In this document: positions 32,958 to 42,386 of the stretch, one piece after another
Layout of the letters: each line of letters opens with the position of its first letter
Numbering within the stretch: the first letter of the stretch is position 1
Assembly (NCBI RefSeq): GCF_014205075.1
Contig: NZ_JACHMU010000001.1
Coordinates: 434,001-498,000, forward strand
From: Microbacterium ginsengiterrae
GTDB lineage: Bacteria > Actinomycetota > Actinomycetes > Actinomycetales > Microbacteriaceae
Direction: 5' to 3'
DNA length: 64,000 nucleotides
Translations under genes and position numbers: made by a program
Notes under the pieces: model-generated
Told to the model about the DNA's origin: nothing
Database searches by the model: none
The model's input: only the letters and a program-made list of their open reading frames with translations

Positions 32958-34322
32958 TCAACGGGTCGGCTGGTCCTCTTCCGCCGCATGAGGCTCGCTC
33001 ACGGCATCCGAATCCTTCTCGTGGCGACGGCCCCACTGCGCGAGCAGGTAGAGGGCCACGCCGACGGCGAGCAGGATGGCTCCGAACAGCCAGACCAGCG
33101 GCCGCTGCTGCGTGAGCAGCAGGATGCAGGAGGCGATCCCGAGGACGGGCACGAACGTCCACACGCGGAAGTGATCGTGGTCCACGCGGTCACGACGCAG
33201 CACGAGGACGGAGACGTTCGCGCTCATGAAGACGAACAGCAGCAGGAGCACGACGGTCTCAGCGAGTGTGGCGAGGTCTCCGACGAGCGTGAGCAGCATC
33301 GCCACGAGCGTCGTCGTGAGGATCGCGACCCATGGGGTCTTCCGCCGAGGGAGCACCCGCGACAGCGCGCCGGGGAGCAGCTGCTGCTCCGCCATGCCGT
33401 AGGCGAGACGGCTCGCCATGATCATCGTGAGCAGGGCGCCGTTCGCCACGGCGATGAGGGCGATCAGGCTGAACAGCCAGGAAGGGATCGCGACACCCGT
33501 CGCCTCGACGACGGCCAGCAGTGGCCCGCTCGACTCCTGCAACTCCTCCGCGGGGAGAGCGATGGAGCTGGCGAGACCCACCAGCACGTACACGACTCCG
33601 GCGGTGATCAACGAGGCGAACAGCGCCTTCGGATACACCTTCGACGGCTCCTTGACCTCCTCGATGATGTTCGCCGAAGTCTCGAAACCCACGAACGAGT
33701 AGTACGCGATGATCGCACCGCCGAGCACGGCGAACCCGACAGCCGTGTCCTCAGGGACCTCGGTGACGCGCGAGATGTCGCCCCCTCCCCCGGCCACGAA
33801 GACACTGACCACGACGATCACGATGACCAGACCGCTGAGCTCGATCGCGGTCATGACGAGGTTGGCGCCCATCGACTCACGGATGCCGCGCGCGTTGAGT
33901 GCGCCGACGATCACGAGGAAGATCATTGCGACGGGGATCGCGGGGAGTTCGAAGAACGTCTGCAGGTACTCGCCCGCGAATGCCAGCGCGAGGCCGGCGG
34001 CACTCACGACGCCCGCGGCCATCATGCTGAATCCGACGAGGAACGACACGATCCTGCTGTGGAACGCTCGCTCGGCGAACACCGATGCGCCACCGGCGCG
34101 GGGATACTTCGTCACGAGTTCCGCGTAGGACCCGGCCGTGAGGAGCGCGAGCAGCAGCGCCACCAGCAGCGGTGCCCACAGCATCCCACCGACCTCGGCG
34201 GACAGGACGCCCATCAGCGCGTAGATGCCGGCTCCGAGGACGTCGCCGAGGATGAACGCGAACAGCAGCGGCCCGGTGATGGCGCGGCGCAGGCGAGACG
34301 GATCCTTATGTTCGGTGGTCAT
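32958..34322 (-). CDS. APC-family amino acid permease
   Basis: 454 residues with 12 helices. TGPLLFAFILGDVLGAGIYALMGVL holds the broken first helix (GAGIY) that binds the substrate backbone, and GSYAELVTKYPRAGGASVFAERAF matches the conserved loop after helix 2. It takes up amino acids or amines by proton symport or exchange. ATG 34322 is chosen because it begins just before the conserved part; an in-frame start at 34370 adds 16 odd residues. A Glu/Asp-rich tail follows the last helix. Confidence 0.88.
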   Translation of the reverse strand: MTTEHKDPSRLRRAITGPLLFAFILGDVLGAGIYALMGVLSAEVGGMLWAPLLVALLLALLTAGSYAELVTKYPRAGGASVFAERAFHSRIVSFLVGFSMMAAGVVSAAGLALAFAGEYLQTFFELPAIPVAMIFLVIVGALNARGIRESMGANLVMTAIELSGLVIVIVVVSVFVAGGGGDISRVTEVPEDTAVGFAVLGGAIIAYYSFVGFETSANIIEEVKEPSKVYPKALFASLITAGVVYVLVGLASSIALPAEELQESSGPLLAVVEATGVAIPSWLFSLIALIAVANGALLTMIMASRLAYGMAEQQLLPGALSRVLPRRKTPWVAILTTTLVAMLLTLVGDLATLAETVVLLLLFVFMSANVSVLVLRRDRVDHDHFRVWTFVPVLGIASCILLLTQQRPLVWLFGAILLAVGVALYLLAQWGRRHEKDSDAVSEPHAAEEDQPTR

Positions 34323-34383
34323 CCCACGAAGATAGCGTCGAGCCGTCCGGGCGGACACAGGGCTTGACAACGCATCCGGTGGA

Positions 34384-35415
34384 TCACCGCCGGATGCGAC
34401 GCGCCTCGGCCTCCTCCTTGCGATCCAGCCGTACGGCCTTCACGATTCGACGCGCATCACGCAGCGGGACCTGTAGCTGCTTCTCCGCCGGGATGCCGGC
34501 CTCCAGCTGCCGGACGCGCTCGAGTTCCGCGTCGAACTCGGCGCCGACGAGCAGAGCCATGTTCGCGATCCACAGCCACAGCGCGAACACGATCACCCCG
34601 GCGAGCGCGCCGTAGACCCGGTCGTAGTCGGCGATGTTCGACACGTACAGCCAGAAGCCGAACGAGGCGATGACGAGCACGACGAGCGCGACGGCACCGC
34701 CGATGCTCATCCAGCGGAAGTGCTCCGGGCGCACGTTGGGGGCGAAGTAGTAGAGGAACGCGAGCAGGAAGATGACCACCGCGGCCAGAAGCGGCCAGCG
34801 CACGATGCGCCAGACGACGAGGACCGTCTCTCCCCAACCGAGCGCTTCGCCGATCGCCTCCGCGACGCCCGCGGTGAGGACGAGCACGGAGACGGCGAGT
34901 GCGATGCAGATGATGACGACGATCGCGACGAGTACGTGCGCGATCTTCAACCGCCAGAGGACGCGCCCCTCTGGCACTCCGAAGATCGTGTTCATCCCCC
35001 GTCCGAGCGCTGCGACGTAGCGCGCCACCGACCACACCGTCAGGCCGACGGCGATGACGAGCACGATCCCCGAAGGGCGGGTCTCAGCGATCTGGGAGAC
35101 GGCATCGCGGACGGAAGAGGCATCCGCATCCGGCACGAGGGCGCGCACGACGTCCACGACGATGCGTGCCGTCTCATCACCGCGACCGAGCAGGCTCACG
35201 ATGGAGAACGCAACCATGATCGCCGGGACGAGCGCGAGCACGCTGAAGAAGGTCAGGCTCGCGGCGATGTCGATGCACCCGTCGGTGGCGAACGCCCTGA
35301 TCGATCGGCGCGCGGCGTACCACCACGACCGCCCCTCGACCTCGAGGGGCGTCTCGGGCGCATCGTCACGTTCCGCATCGGGGTGTTCGGCATCGGCCGT
35401 TCGTTCATCGCTCAC
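34384..35415 (-). CDS. YihY/BrkB-family inner-membrane protein
   Basis: 343 residues from GTG 35415. Six helices; the region DIAASLTFFSVLALVPAIMVAFSIVSL is the family N-terminal pattern, and FRWMSIGGAVALVVLVIASFGFWLYVSNIADYDRVYGALAGVIVFALWLWI the C-terminal one. An acidic start and a basic tail (RLDRKEEAEARRIRR) lie in the cytoplasm. The family was once called ribonuclease BN in error; its function is unknown. The frame is open to 35469, without a better start. Confidence 0.85.
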   Translation of the reverse strand: MSDERTADAEHPDAERDDAPETPLEVEGRSWWYAARRSIRAFATDGCIDIAASLTFFSVLALVPAIMVAFSIVSLLGRGDETARIVVDVVRALVPDADASSVRDAVSQIAETRPSGIVLVIAVGLTVWSVARYVAALGRGMNTIFGVPEGRVLWRLKIAHVLVAIVVIICIALAVSVLVLTAGVAEAIGEALGWGETVLVVWRIVRWPLLAAVVIFLLAFLYYFAPNVRPEHFRWMSIGGAVALVVLVIASFGFWLYVSNIADYDRVYGALAGVIVFALWLWIANMALLVGAEFDAELERVRQLEAGIPAEKQLQVPLRDARRIVKAVRLDRKEEAEARRIRR

Positions 35416-35534
35416 ACGCTCAGCCTGCCCGCTCCACCGGGTCCGCGTCACGGCCTTGACAGTGGGCACTGGGTCAGAGCAGCCGGTTTGTCAACCGGGT
35501 ACGTGCGCTTGCGCCGATGGTCGATGGTGAAGAC

Positions 35535-36710
35535 ATGAGAGCACTCACCTGGCAGGGAAAACGCGATGTACAGGTCACCGAAGTCCCCGATCCGGTGATC
35601 CAGAAACCGACGGATGCGATCATCCGCATCACCTCGTCCGCGATCTGCGGATCGGACCTCCACCTCTACGAGCTTCTCGGACCGTTCCTCGACCGCGGCG
35701 ACATCCTCGGGCATGAACCGATGGGCGTCGTTGTCGAGGTCGGGGCGGCAGTGACGAATCTCTCCGTCGGAGATCGGGTGGTCATCCCGTTCAACATCGC
35801 CTGCGGCGAGTGCTTCATGTGTCGCCGCGGGCTCCAGTCGCAGTGCGAGACGACCCAGGTGCGCGAGTACGGCAGCGGCGCCGCCCTGTTCGGATACACC
35901 AAGCTCTACGGGCAGGTGCCTGGCGGGCAGGCCGAGTACCTCCGTGTGCCGCTCGCGGACTACAACCATGTGCGCGTCGGCTCCGAGCTTCCGGACGATC
36001 GCTACCTGTATCTCAGCGACATCCTTCCGACCGCGTGGCAGGGAGTGGAGTACGCGAACGTGCCGGAGGGCGGGACCCTTGCGGTGCTCGGCCTCGGTCC
36101 GGTCGGCCAGTTCGCCACGCGGATCGGCGCGCAGCGCGGTCTTCGGGTTCTCGCTGTGGACCCGGTTCCCGAGCGACGGGCGATGGCCGAGCGCCACGGC
36201 GTCGAGACCTTCGACCTCTCGGACACGATCGTCGACGAGTTGCGCGACCAGACGGAAGGACGCGGAGCGGACTCCGTCGTCGACGCCGTCGGCATGGAGG
36301 CGCACGGCGCTCCGGGCGTGAAGTTCGCCCAGCACGCGGTCGGTCTGCTCCCGGATGCCGTGGCGCGCGTCGCCCTCGACAAAGCGGGCCTCGACCGTCT
36401 GACGGCCCTGCACGCCGCGATCGACATCGTGCGTCGCGGAGGGACCGTCTCCCTCAGCGGCGTCTACGCCGGCGACGCCGACATCATGCCGATGAAGACC
36501 ATGTTCGACAAGCAGATGAACCTGCGCATGGGACAGTGCAACGTCAAGCGCTGGATGGAAGATCTCGTCCCCCTCGTCGAGGACCCCGCCGACCCGCTCG
36601 GCGTGATGGACCTCGCCACGCACCACGCCCCACTCGAGGACGCCCCCGCGCTGTACTCGACGTTCCAGCGCAAGGAGGACGGCTGCATCAAAGTCGTCCT
36701 GAACCCCTGA
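35535..36710 (+). CDS. Zinc-dependent alcohol dehydrogenase, glutathione-independent formaldehyde dehydrogenase-like
   Basis: 391 residues, medium-chain dehydrogenase fold. Catalytic zinc ligands: ICGSDLHLYE (Cys near 37) and GHEPMG (His near 63). Structural zinc: CGECFMCRRGLQSQC near 95-109. The cofactor site is VLGLGPVGQFATRIG near 187. DSVVDAVGMEAHG and the LLPDA region are typical of the FDH-like subgroup, which oxidises aldehydes or alcohols with NAD. The ATG at 35535 begins MRALTWQGKRDV, the common start of this subgroup. Substrate not proven. Confidence 0.85.
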   Translation: MRALTWQGKRDVQVTEVPDPVIQKPTDAIIRITSSAICGSDLHLYELLGPFLDRGDILGHEPMGVVVEVGAAVTNLSVGDRVVIPFNIACGECFMCRRGLQSQCETTQVREYGSGAALFGYTKLYGQVPGGQAEYLRVPLADYNHVRVGSELPDDRYLYLSDILPTAWQGVEYANVPEGGTLAVLGLGPVGQFATRIGAQRGLRVLAVDPVPERRAMAERHGVETFDLSDTIVDELRDQTEGRGADSVVDAVGMEAHGAPGVKFAQHAVGLLPDAVARVALDKAGLDRLTALHAAIDIVRRGGTVSLSGVYAGDADIMPMKTMFDKQMNLRMGQCNVKRWMEDLVPLVEDPADPLGVMDLATHHAPLEDAPALYSTFQRKEDGCIKVVLNP

Positions 36711-36736
36711 TCGTCCACACCCGAGAGGAGACAGTC

Positions 36737-36982
36737 ATGAGCGACAACGCCCCCACCACCGGCCAGGATCCGGAAGAGCCGGACACCCCGGATGCCGACC
36801 AGATGCCGGATGCCGAGGAGATGGAGGAGCCCAGCACGGAGAAGGAACCCGCGGAGGCACCGAAGGCTCCCGAGCCGGGCCGGCCGGAGCCCAGCCACGA
36901 GGCCGTCGGCATCGGAGTGATCGGACGGCCTCAGGTCGAACCCGAGGCCGAGGGCGCCCCGTCGGAGGACTCCCCGGCGTGA
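36737..36982 (+). CDS. Small acidic Pro/Glu-rich protein, 81 aa
   Basis: 81 residues, rich in Glu, Pro, Asp and Ala, starting MSDNAPTTGQDPEEPDTPDA, with one hydrophobic island, HEAVGIGVIGRPQVE. A GAGAGGAG ribosome binding site precedes ATG 36737. It lies 26 bases after the alcohol dehydrogenase, probably in the same transcript, and ends just before the tRNA-Arg promoter. No family is recognised. Confidence 0.6.
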   Translation: MSDNAPTTGQDPEEPDTPDADQMPDAEEMEEPSTEKEPAEAPKAPEPGRPEPSHEAVGIGVIGRPQVEPEAEGAPSEDSPA

Positions 36983-37019
36983 GTCCGTCCTGGCGCAACC
37001 AGTAGACTGGATCGCGCCA

Positions 37020-37091
37020 GCCTCTGTAGCTCAATGGAAGAGCAGTTGCGTCCTAAGCAAACGGTTGGGGGTTCGAGTCCCTCCAGGGGCA
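37020..37091 (+). tRNA. tRNA-Arg (anticodon CCT)
   Basis: 72 nt. Acceptor GCCTCTG / CAGGGGC, D-arm GCTC/GAGC, anticodon loop GTCCTAA (anticodon CCT), T-arm GGGGG TTCGAGT CCCTC, discriminator A. CCA is not encoded. A TAGACT -10 box lies 12 nt upstream. Confidence 0.93.
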
Positions 37092-37133
37092 CCGTCTGTC
37101 AGTGAGTGCCTGCGCGGCGCCCGCCACCCCGTC

Positions 37134-37631
37134 TCATGCCGCGAGCGCGAGGTACGGCTCCCAACTCGGATCACTGCGCTCGGTGCCGCGCACCGTCCAT
37201 CGACCGCCCCTGGGCGGTTGCGGCGTGATGCGCAGTCGCCAGTTCATCTCCTGCGGGGTGCGGTCGCCCTTGATGTTGTTGCACCGAAGGCAGCAGGCCA
37301 CGAGGTTCTCCCATGACCCCGCTCCCCCGCGTGAGCGTGGAAGCACGTGATCGATCGTGGATGCCGCGTTCCCGCAGTAGCCGCATCGGTGATCGTCACG
37401 GCGCAGTACGCCGCGTCTGGTGACGGGGACGAGTCTGCTCATCGGCACGCGGACGTATCTCGACAGGACGATGACGGCCGGGCGATCGTAGGCGCCGGAG
37501 GCGGCCCAGACCGGATCGCCCTCCACACGCTCGATGACCGTGGCCTTGTCGTTCATCACGAGCACCAGTGCTCGTTTGAAGGACACCACCGCGAGGGGTT
37601 CGTACCCGGCGTTCAGGACCAGTGTGCGCAT
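37134..37631 (-). CDS. HNH endonuclease-family protein
   Basis: 165 residues from ATG 37631, which follows a GAGAGG ribosome binding site. The N-terminal half, MRTLVLNAGYEPLAVVSFKR, is a beta-rich domain found in front of this actinobacterial HNH group. The HNH part reads CGYCG (zinc), then STIDHVLPRSRGGAGSWEN with the catalytic His, then CCLRCNNIKGDRTP. Its role may be DNA repair or processing rather than restriction, because no methylase is nearby. Confidence 0.88.
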   Translation of the reverse strand: MRTLVLNAGYEPLAVVSFKRALVLVMNDKATVIERVEGDPVWAASGAYDRPAVIVLSRYVRVPMSRLVPVTRRGVLRRDDHRCGYCGNAASTIDHVLPRSRGGAGSWENLVACCLRCNNIKGDRTPQEMNWRLRITPQPPRGGRWTVRGTERSDPSWEPYLALAA

Positions 37632-37719
37632 CGTCATCCTCTCGATCCGCCGGGACGGCTTCCCGGCGCTCTCGATCACACGGCGTCACTCGAACGGCAG
37701 ACGGTGCGCAGAAACGACA

Positions 37720-37748
37720 AAAGGCGCCGTCCTATGGACAGCGCCTTT
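37720..37748 (-). terminator. Intrinsic terminator on the minus strand
   Basis: Arms AAAGGCGC-t-GTCC and GGAC-g-GCGCCTTT, followed on the minus strand by TTTTGTCGTTT. It ends either the M23 peptidase transcript or a separate small RNA. Confidence 0.8.
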
Positions 37749-37868
37749 CACACACGACAAGCTCCGTGCATCCCTGCGGGCAATGCCGAAGGACGTAACG
37801 ACCGAGTGCATCCATGGTGCGGATGCCCGGTGTTGCCTCCATCAGCTTCTCCCGTCCTCGTGACGACG
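37720..37868 (-). ncRNA. Candidate structured small RNA
   Basis: The gap 37632-37949 has no gene in the usual sense. On the minus strand a TAACCT -10 box (37879-37874), part of ATGGGCTAACCT, is followed by a hairpin CCCGTC/GACGGG, a second hairpin GCATCC/GGATGC, and the terminator at 37748-37720. The unit would be about 145-150 nt. A 36-codon frame (MEATPGIRTMDALGRYVLRH and on) also lies inside. No known RNA family was recognised. It may instead be the 3' end of the M23 mRNA. Confidence 0.4.
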
Positions 37869-37949
37869 GGAACAGGTTAGCCCATGATGCTGGGCGATGA
37901 CGACACGGCCGGTGGTGTTCCGCTCCGTGTCGCCGTTCGGAGTGCTCGA

Positions 37950-38774
37950 TCAGCCGGCGTTCGCGGCGAGCCAGGCGTACGGCTCGTAGAGACCGCCGCC
38001 GATCTGCACCTCGAAGTGCAGGTGGTTGGCCGTGGAGCGGCCGGTGCTCCCGACGAGCCCGATGAGCTGGCCGGCCTGGACGGTCTGACCGGCGGAGACC
38101 TGCCGGGTTCCGTTGGTCATGTGACCGTAGACGGTGCTCACGCTCTGCCCGCCGACTACGCCGTCGATGACGACGCCGACGCCGTAGCCGTAGTAGCTCT
38201 CGCTGGAGACGCGCACGACACCGGAGGTCGCCGCGTAGATCGGGGTGCCGGCCGGAGCCAGCATGTCGGCACCGTCGTGTCCGCCGCCGACCGTGCGGCC
38301 CTCGGTGTACGAGCCGGGGGGAAGCGGATAGCGGACCTCGCCGGACCCGGGTGCGGTCATGGCGTAGCCGCTCATGTCCACACCGGCGGATGCCGCGCTG
38401 CTGCTCGCCGCCGCGGCGGCCGCTGCGGCGGCAGCCTCTGCCGCCTCTTCCGCCTTCTTCTGCTCGATCTCCTCCGGCGTCGTCGCGGAGTAGGTGGAGC
38501 GGTCGAGCGGAGCAGACGTGGCCTGCGATGCCACGACGAGTGACTGCGCATCGTCTGCGGCCACCTGCTGCAACGTGGCGGTGGCGTCGACCGGGGTCGA
38601 GGATGCCGCGTAGGCCGGAAGGGCGACTGCGGCCACCAGGGCTCCCACAGCACCGAAGATCGCGATCGAACGCATAGGAGCGATCATCTTCTTCGCCGCG
38701 CTGCGCGCCGAGGGGGTCCGTCGGCGCTTCAGGGTCTGTTCAGGTGTCGTCGTCGGTTCGATGTCTGCGGCCAA
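37950..38774 (-). CDS. M23-family cell-wall peptidase (LytM domain)
   Basis: 274 residues from TTG 38774, with a GGAGG ribosome binding site 8 nt upstream. A basic cytoplasmic start is followed by one helix at about 35-57 (MRSIAIFGAVGALVAAVAL), an alanine-rich linker of about 75 residues, and the LytM domain: GGGHDGADM (HxxxD), YGHM and NHLHFEV (HxH), so all zinc ligands are present. It should sit outside the membrane and cut peptidoglycan cross-links or act as a hydrolase activator. The gap 38775-39008 upstream holds GTTA/TAAC half-sites near 38945-38960 and no recognisable riboswitch. Confidence 0.9.
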   Translation of the reverse strand: MAADIEPTTTPEQTLKRRRTPSARSAAKKMIAPMRSIAIFGAVGALVAAVALPAYAASSTPVDATATLQQVAADDAQSLVVASQATSAPLDRSTYSATTPEEIEQKKAEEAAEAAAAAAAAAASSSAASAGVDMSGYAMTAPGSGEVRYPLPPGSYTEGRTVGGGHDGADMLAPAGTPIYAATSGVVRVSSESYYGYGVGVVIDGVVGGQSVSTVYGHMTNGTRQVSAGQTVQAGQLIGLVGSTGRSTANHLHFEVQIGGGLYEPYAWLAANAG

Positions 38775-39008
38775 AAGGTGATCCTCCAGCGCCTCAGCGC
38801 TCGGGTGCGCTTGCTCGTCGGCACTCTGCTTCTCGTTGCACTAGCTCGGGGCACTTCATGCGATCGGGCCGTGAAGACGACGAGCCGGAGAGGCAATCTT
38901 CACGGTGTGCCGCCAGCGGGCTTCTTCGCCGACGACCTGACCGAGGTTACCGGAAGATAACGATCATGTCACTCTGAGACGCTGGCAATTCCCCGACAGA
39001 GGAATCAC

Positions 39009-39710
39009 TCAGGCGGGCTCACCGACGAGGAAGATGTGCGAGGCGAGCTCGACCGGGAGCTCGAGCCCCTCTTCACTGCCGTCCATCTCGATGAGGACGT
39101 AGCCCTCGCTGTAGCGGTAGTTGCCGCGCGCTCCGGGGACGACCCCGGCCTCGCGCAACTGCTGCAGGAGCTCCGGATCGACCTGCGCCGGCTCGGCGAG
39201 GCGGCGGACCGTCCCATCGATCGGCTCGCCGGCGGCGTTGAGCTTCTGAACGAGGCCGATGACCCCCTCGTCGAACGTCCTGGCGGGGGTGTCGCCGAGC
39301 TGGTCGAGCCCGGGAATGGGGTTGCCGTACGGGGACTCGGTGGGATGGCCGAGCAGTTCGACAAGACGGCGCTCGACCTGCTCGCTCATGACGTGCTCCC
39401 AGCGGCAGGCCTCTTCGTGGACGAACGCCCAGTCGAGCCCGATGACGTCGGAGAGCAGTCGCTCGGCGAGACGGTGCTTGCGCATGACGTCGACAGCCTT
39501 GCGGCGGCCCGCGTCGGTCAGCTCGAGCCGGCGGTCCTCCGACACGACGACGAGGCCGTCGCGCTCCATGCGGCCGACGGTCTGCGAAACGGTGGGGCCG
39601 GAGTGCCCGAGGCGCTCGGAGATACGCGCGCGCAGCGGAACGATGTTCTCCTCTTCGAGTTCGAGGATGGTGCGGAGATACATCTCCGTCGTGTCGATCA
39701 AGTCCGTCAT
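39009..39710 (-). CDS. ideR: Iron-dependent regulator of the DtxR/IdeR family
   Basis: 233 residues, with three domains: winged helix (about 1-65, GHSGPTVSQTVGRMERDG), dimerisation and metal binding (66-140), and an SH3-like end. Every metal ligand of DtxR is kept at the same number: His79, Glu83, His98, Cys102, Glu105 and His106. This favours Fe2+ sensing (DtxR/IdeR) over the Mn-type MntR. It would repress iron-uptake genes when iron is plentiful. A GGAGG ribosome binding site precedes ATG 39710, and an iron-box-like palindrome lies 20 bases upstream. Confidence 0.9.
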   Translation of the reverse strand: MTDLIDTTEMYLRTILELEEENIVPLRARISERLGHSGPTVSQTVGRMERDGLVVVSEDRRLELTDAGRRKAVDVMRKHRLAERLLSDVIGLDWAFVHEEACRWEHVMSEQVERRLVELLGHPTESPYGNPIPGLDQLGDTPARTFDEGVIGLVQKLNAAGEPIDGTVRRLAEPAQVDPELLQQLREAGVVPGARGNYRYSEGYVLIEMDGSEEGLELPVELASHIFLVGEPA

Positions 39711-39728
39711 CTGGCCCTCCGGGTCTTC

Positions 39729-39742
39729 TTAGGCAAGCCTAC
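39729..39742. promoter_or_regulatory. Iron-box-like palindrome
   Basis: TTAGGC-AA-GCCTAC between ideR and serC; the core TAGGCAAGCCTA is a perfect 12-bp palindrome and resembles half of the 19-bp DtxR box (TTAGGTTAGCCTAACCTAA). Autoregulation of ideR is likely. Confidence 0.5.
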
Positions 39743-39799
39743 ATTCCCGGTGGGACGTCAGACGTGGACACAGAGGATTCTGCGCGGCGCGCGCGGCTT

Positions 39800-40924
<1,125 letters not shown>

Positions 40925-40944
40925 GGTCCACGCGGTGACACGGG

Positions 40945-40973
40945 CGGCGCGGCGGGAGACACCTGCCGCGCCG
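40945..40973 (+). terminator. Hairpin after serC
   Basis: A 9-bp stem CGGCGCGGC / GCCGCGCCG with an 11-base loop, 20 bases after the serC stop. No T-run follows on this strand. Confidence 0.55.
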
Positions 40974-41040
40974 TTCCCGTCAGACAGAGCGCTCGCGAAA
41001 GGCGCGGACAGAGAGCAGTGACGCGAACGCGTCGCCGCCG

Positions 41041-41652
41041 TCACTCCTCTTCGGAGCTGTCCTCATCAGACTCGTCTTCGGACTCGTCCTCTTCGGATTC
41101 GTCCTCGTCGTCATCAGCGGCGTCAGCGATGTCTTCGACGACGGAGTCGTCCAGCTCGTCGATGTCCACGCCGTCGAGATCGCCCGCATGGAGCACACGC
41201 GCCTCGGACGGGTCCTCGTCCTCGTCGACGTCGTCCTCGTCATCGGCATCCTCATCGAGGTCGTCGGCGTCGTCGCCTTCGAGCTCGTCCTCGTCGCCCT
41301 GCTCGGCAGCCGCCGCCTGTTCGGCGAGCTCGGCCTGGTGCGCACGGTACTCCGCCAGACGCTCCGCCCACGGCACCCATTCGGGTGCGAGGAGTGCGCC
41401 CTCGTTGGGCAACAGTTCCACTTCGAGAACGGTCGGCTCCGCATCGTCGACGCGCGCCACCGTCACCGTCCAGTACCACCCCGGGTAGCCGGGCAGCCGG
41501 TTCTCGAACCGCAGCGAGACGGATCCGTCGTCCTCGACGACATACCCGGCAGCGGGTCCGATCGACGAGGACGGTGTGATCTCCTGCAGAGCGGCGAGCG
41601 CGAGGTCGTGCGCGCCGATGAGGCGATCGTCGGGATCAGGCGTCGAGGTCAT
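41041..41652 (-). CDS. DUF3027 protein with a very acidic tail
   Basis: 203 residues from ATG 41652. The folded part is about 1-110 (ARVDDAEPTVLEVELLPNEGALLAPEWVPWAERLAEY), where DUF3027 is recognised; the next 90 residues are mostly Asp and Glu, interrupted only by a short VLHAGDLDGVDIDELDD island. The family is actinobacterial, with unknown function. The start overlaps the cold-shock gene by 17 bases, so the two are translated together. The acidic tail suggests a partner with a basic surface, such as ribosomes or nucleoid proteins (inference). Confidence 0.8.
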   Translation of the reverse strand: MTSTPDPDDRLIGAHDLALAALQEITPSSSIGPAAGYVVEDDGSVSLRFENRLPGYPGWYWTVTVARVDDAEPTVLEVELLPNEGALLAPEWVPWAERLAEYRAHQAELAEQAAAAEQGDEDELEGDDADDLDEDADDEDDVDEDEDPSEARVLHAGDLDGVDIDELDDSVVEDIADAADDDEDESEEDESEDESDEDSSEEE

Positions 41653-42016
41653 CGGCGACCTTGCGCAGAACCGCCGCGATCTTGCGACCATGGCTGTTGG
41701 AGGGGTAACGACCGCGGCGCAGATCGCCGCCGATGCCATCGAGGAGCTTCACGAGATCTTCAATGATGATCGCCATGTCGTCGGCCGGCTTGCGCTTGGC
41801 CTTCGAGAGGCTGACCGGCGCTTCGAGCACGCGGACGGAGAGCGCCTGAAGTCCGCGCTTTCCGTCGGCGACGCCGAACTCCACCCTGGCACCGGGCTTG
41901 ACCACGGTGCCTGTGGGCAGGGCAGAGGCGTGCAGGAAGACGTCCTGGCCGTCATCGCTCGCGATGAAGCCGAAACCCTTCTCGTCGTCGTAGAACCTGA
42001 CCTTGCCGGTGGGCAT
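41636..42016 (-). CDS. Cold-shock domain protein with C-terminal extension
   Basis: 126 residues. The first 66 form a cold-shock domain: MPTGKVRFYDDEKGFGFIAS includes RNP1 (KGFGFI), and DVFLHASAL is RNP2. It binds single-stranded RNA or DNA. The remaining 60 residues (SKAKRKPADDMAIIIEDLVKLLDGIGG and on) form a helical extension seen in longer actinobacterial CspA-like proteins. ATG 42016 is the domain start; the frame stays open far upstream only because of high GC. Confidence 0.9.
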   Translation of the reverse strand: MPTGKVRFYDDEKGFGFIASDDGQDVFLHASALPTGTVVKPGARVEFGVADGKRGLQALSVRVLEAPVSLSKAKRKPADDMAIIIEDLVKLLDGIGGDLRRGRYPSNSHGRKIAAVLRKVADDLDA

Positions 42017-42096
42017 GGAAACCTCGCTGTGTGATGATGCCGGAATGACGGCGCGCTGATGCGCCTTCTCCCCCAGCCTACCGGTGTTCGAAGGGC

Positions 42097-42102
42097 TAGG
42101 CT
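42097..42102 (+). promoter_or_regulatory. -10 hexamer of a leaderless start
   Basis: TAGGCT ends 7 nt before the ATG at 42110. Confidence 0.45.
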
Positions 42103-42109
42103 GAGACGG

Positions 42110-42385
42110 ATGAGCACGCAGAACTCCGGACCCGAGACTCCTGTCGGCCGAGTGGATCGCATCCTCGCATTCACGGCCCTGACACTCGCCGCGCTGTCCG
42201 TGATCTGCTTCTTCGCCATCATCATCGGCAGCGCCACCGGCATGAACCATAACGACTTCGCCGAGGGGCTGTGGCCCGTCGTCGCCGCCATCCCGATGTG
42301 GGGCCTGCCGATCGCGTTCTTCATGATCATCGCCCTGCTGGTGCTGAGCTTCGTGCGGAAGGGACGCGCAGCCAAGCGCTCCTGA
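42110..42385 (+). CDS. Small two-helix membrane protein, 91 aa
   Basis: 91 residues. ILAFTALTLAALSVICFFAIIIG and MWGLPIAFFMIIALLVLSFV are membrane helices; both ends are hydrophilic and the C-terminus is basic (RKGRAAKRS), so both termini should be in the cytoplasm. No domain is recognised. It lies one base before the helicase-associated gene and may share its transcript. Confidence 0.75.
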   Translation: MSTQNSGPETPVGRVDRILAFTALTLAALSVICFFAIIIGSATGMNHNDFAEGLWPVVAAIPMWGLPIAFFMIIALLVLSFVRKGRAAKRS

Positions 42386-42386
42386 C

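Noticed and set aside
38775..39008. c-di-AMP (ydaO-type) riboswitch upstream of the M23 peptidase
   Set aside because: Such riboswitches precede cell-wall peptidase genes in actinobacteria, but the conserved blocks were not found here.
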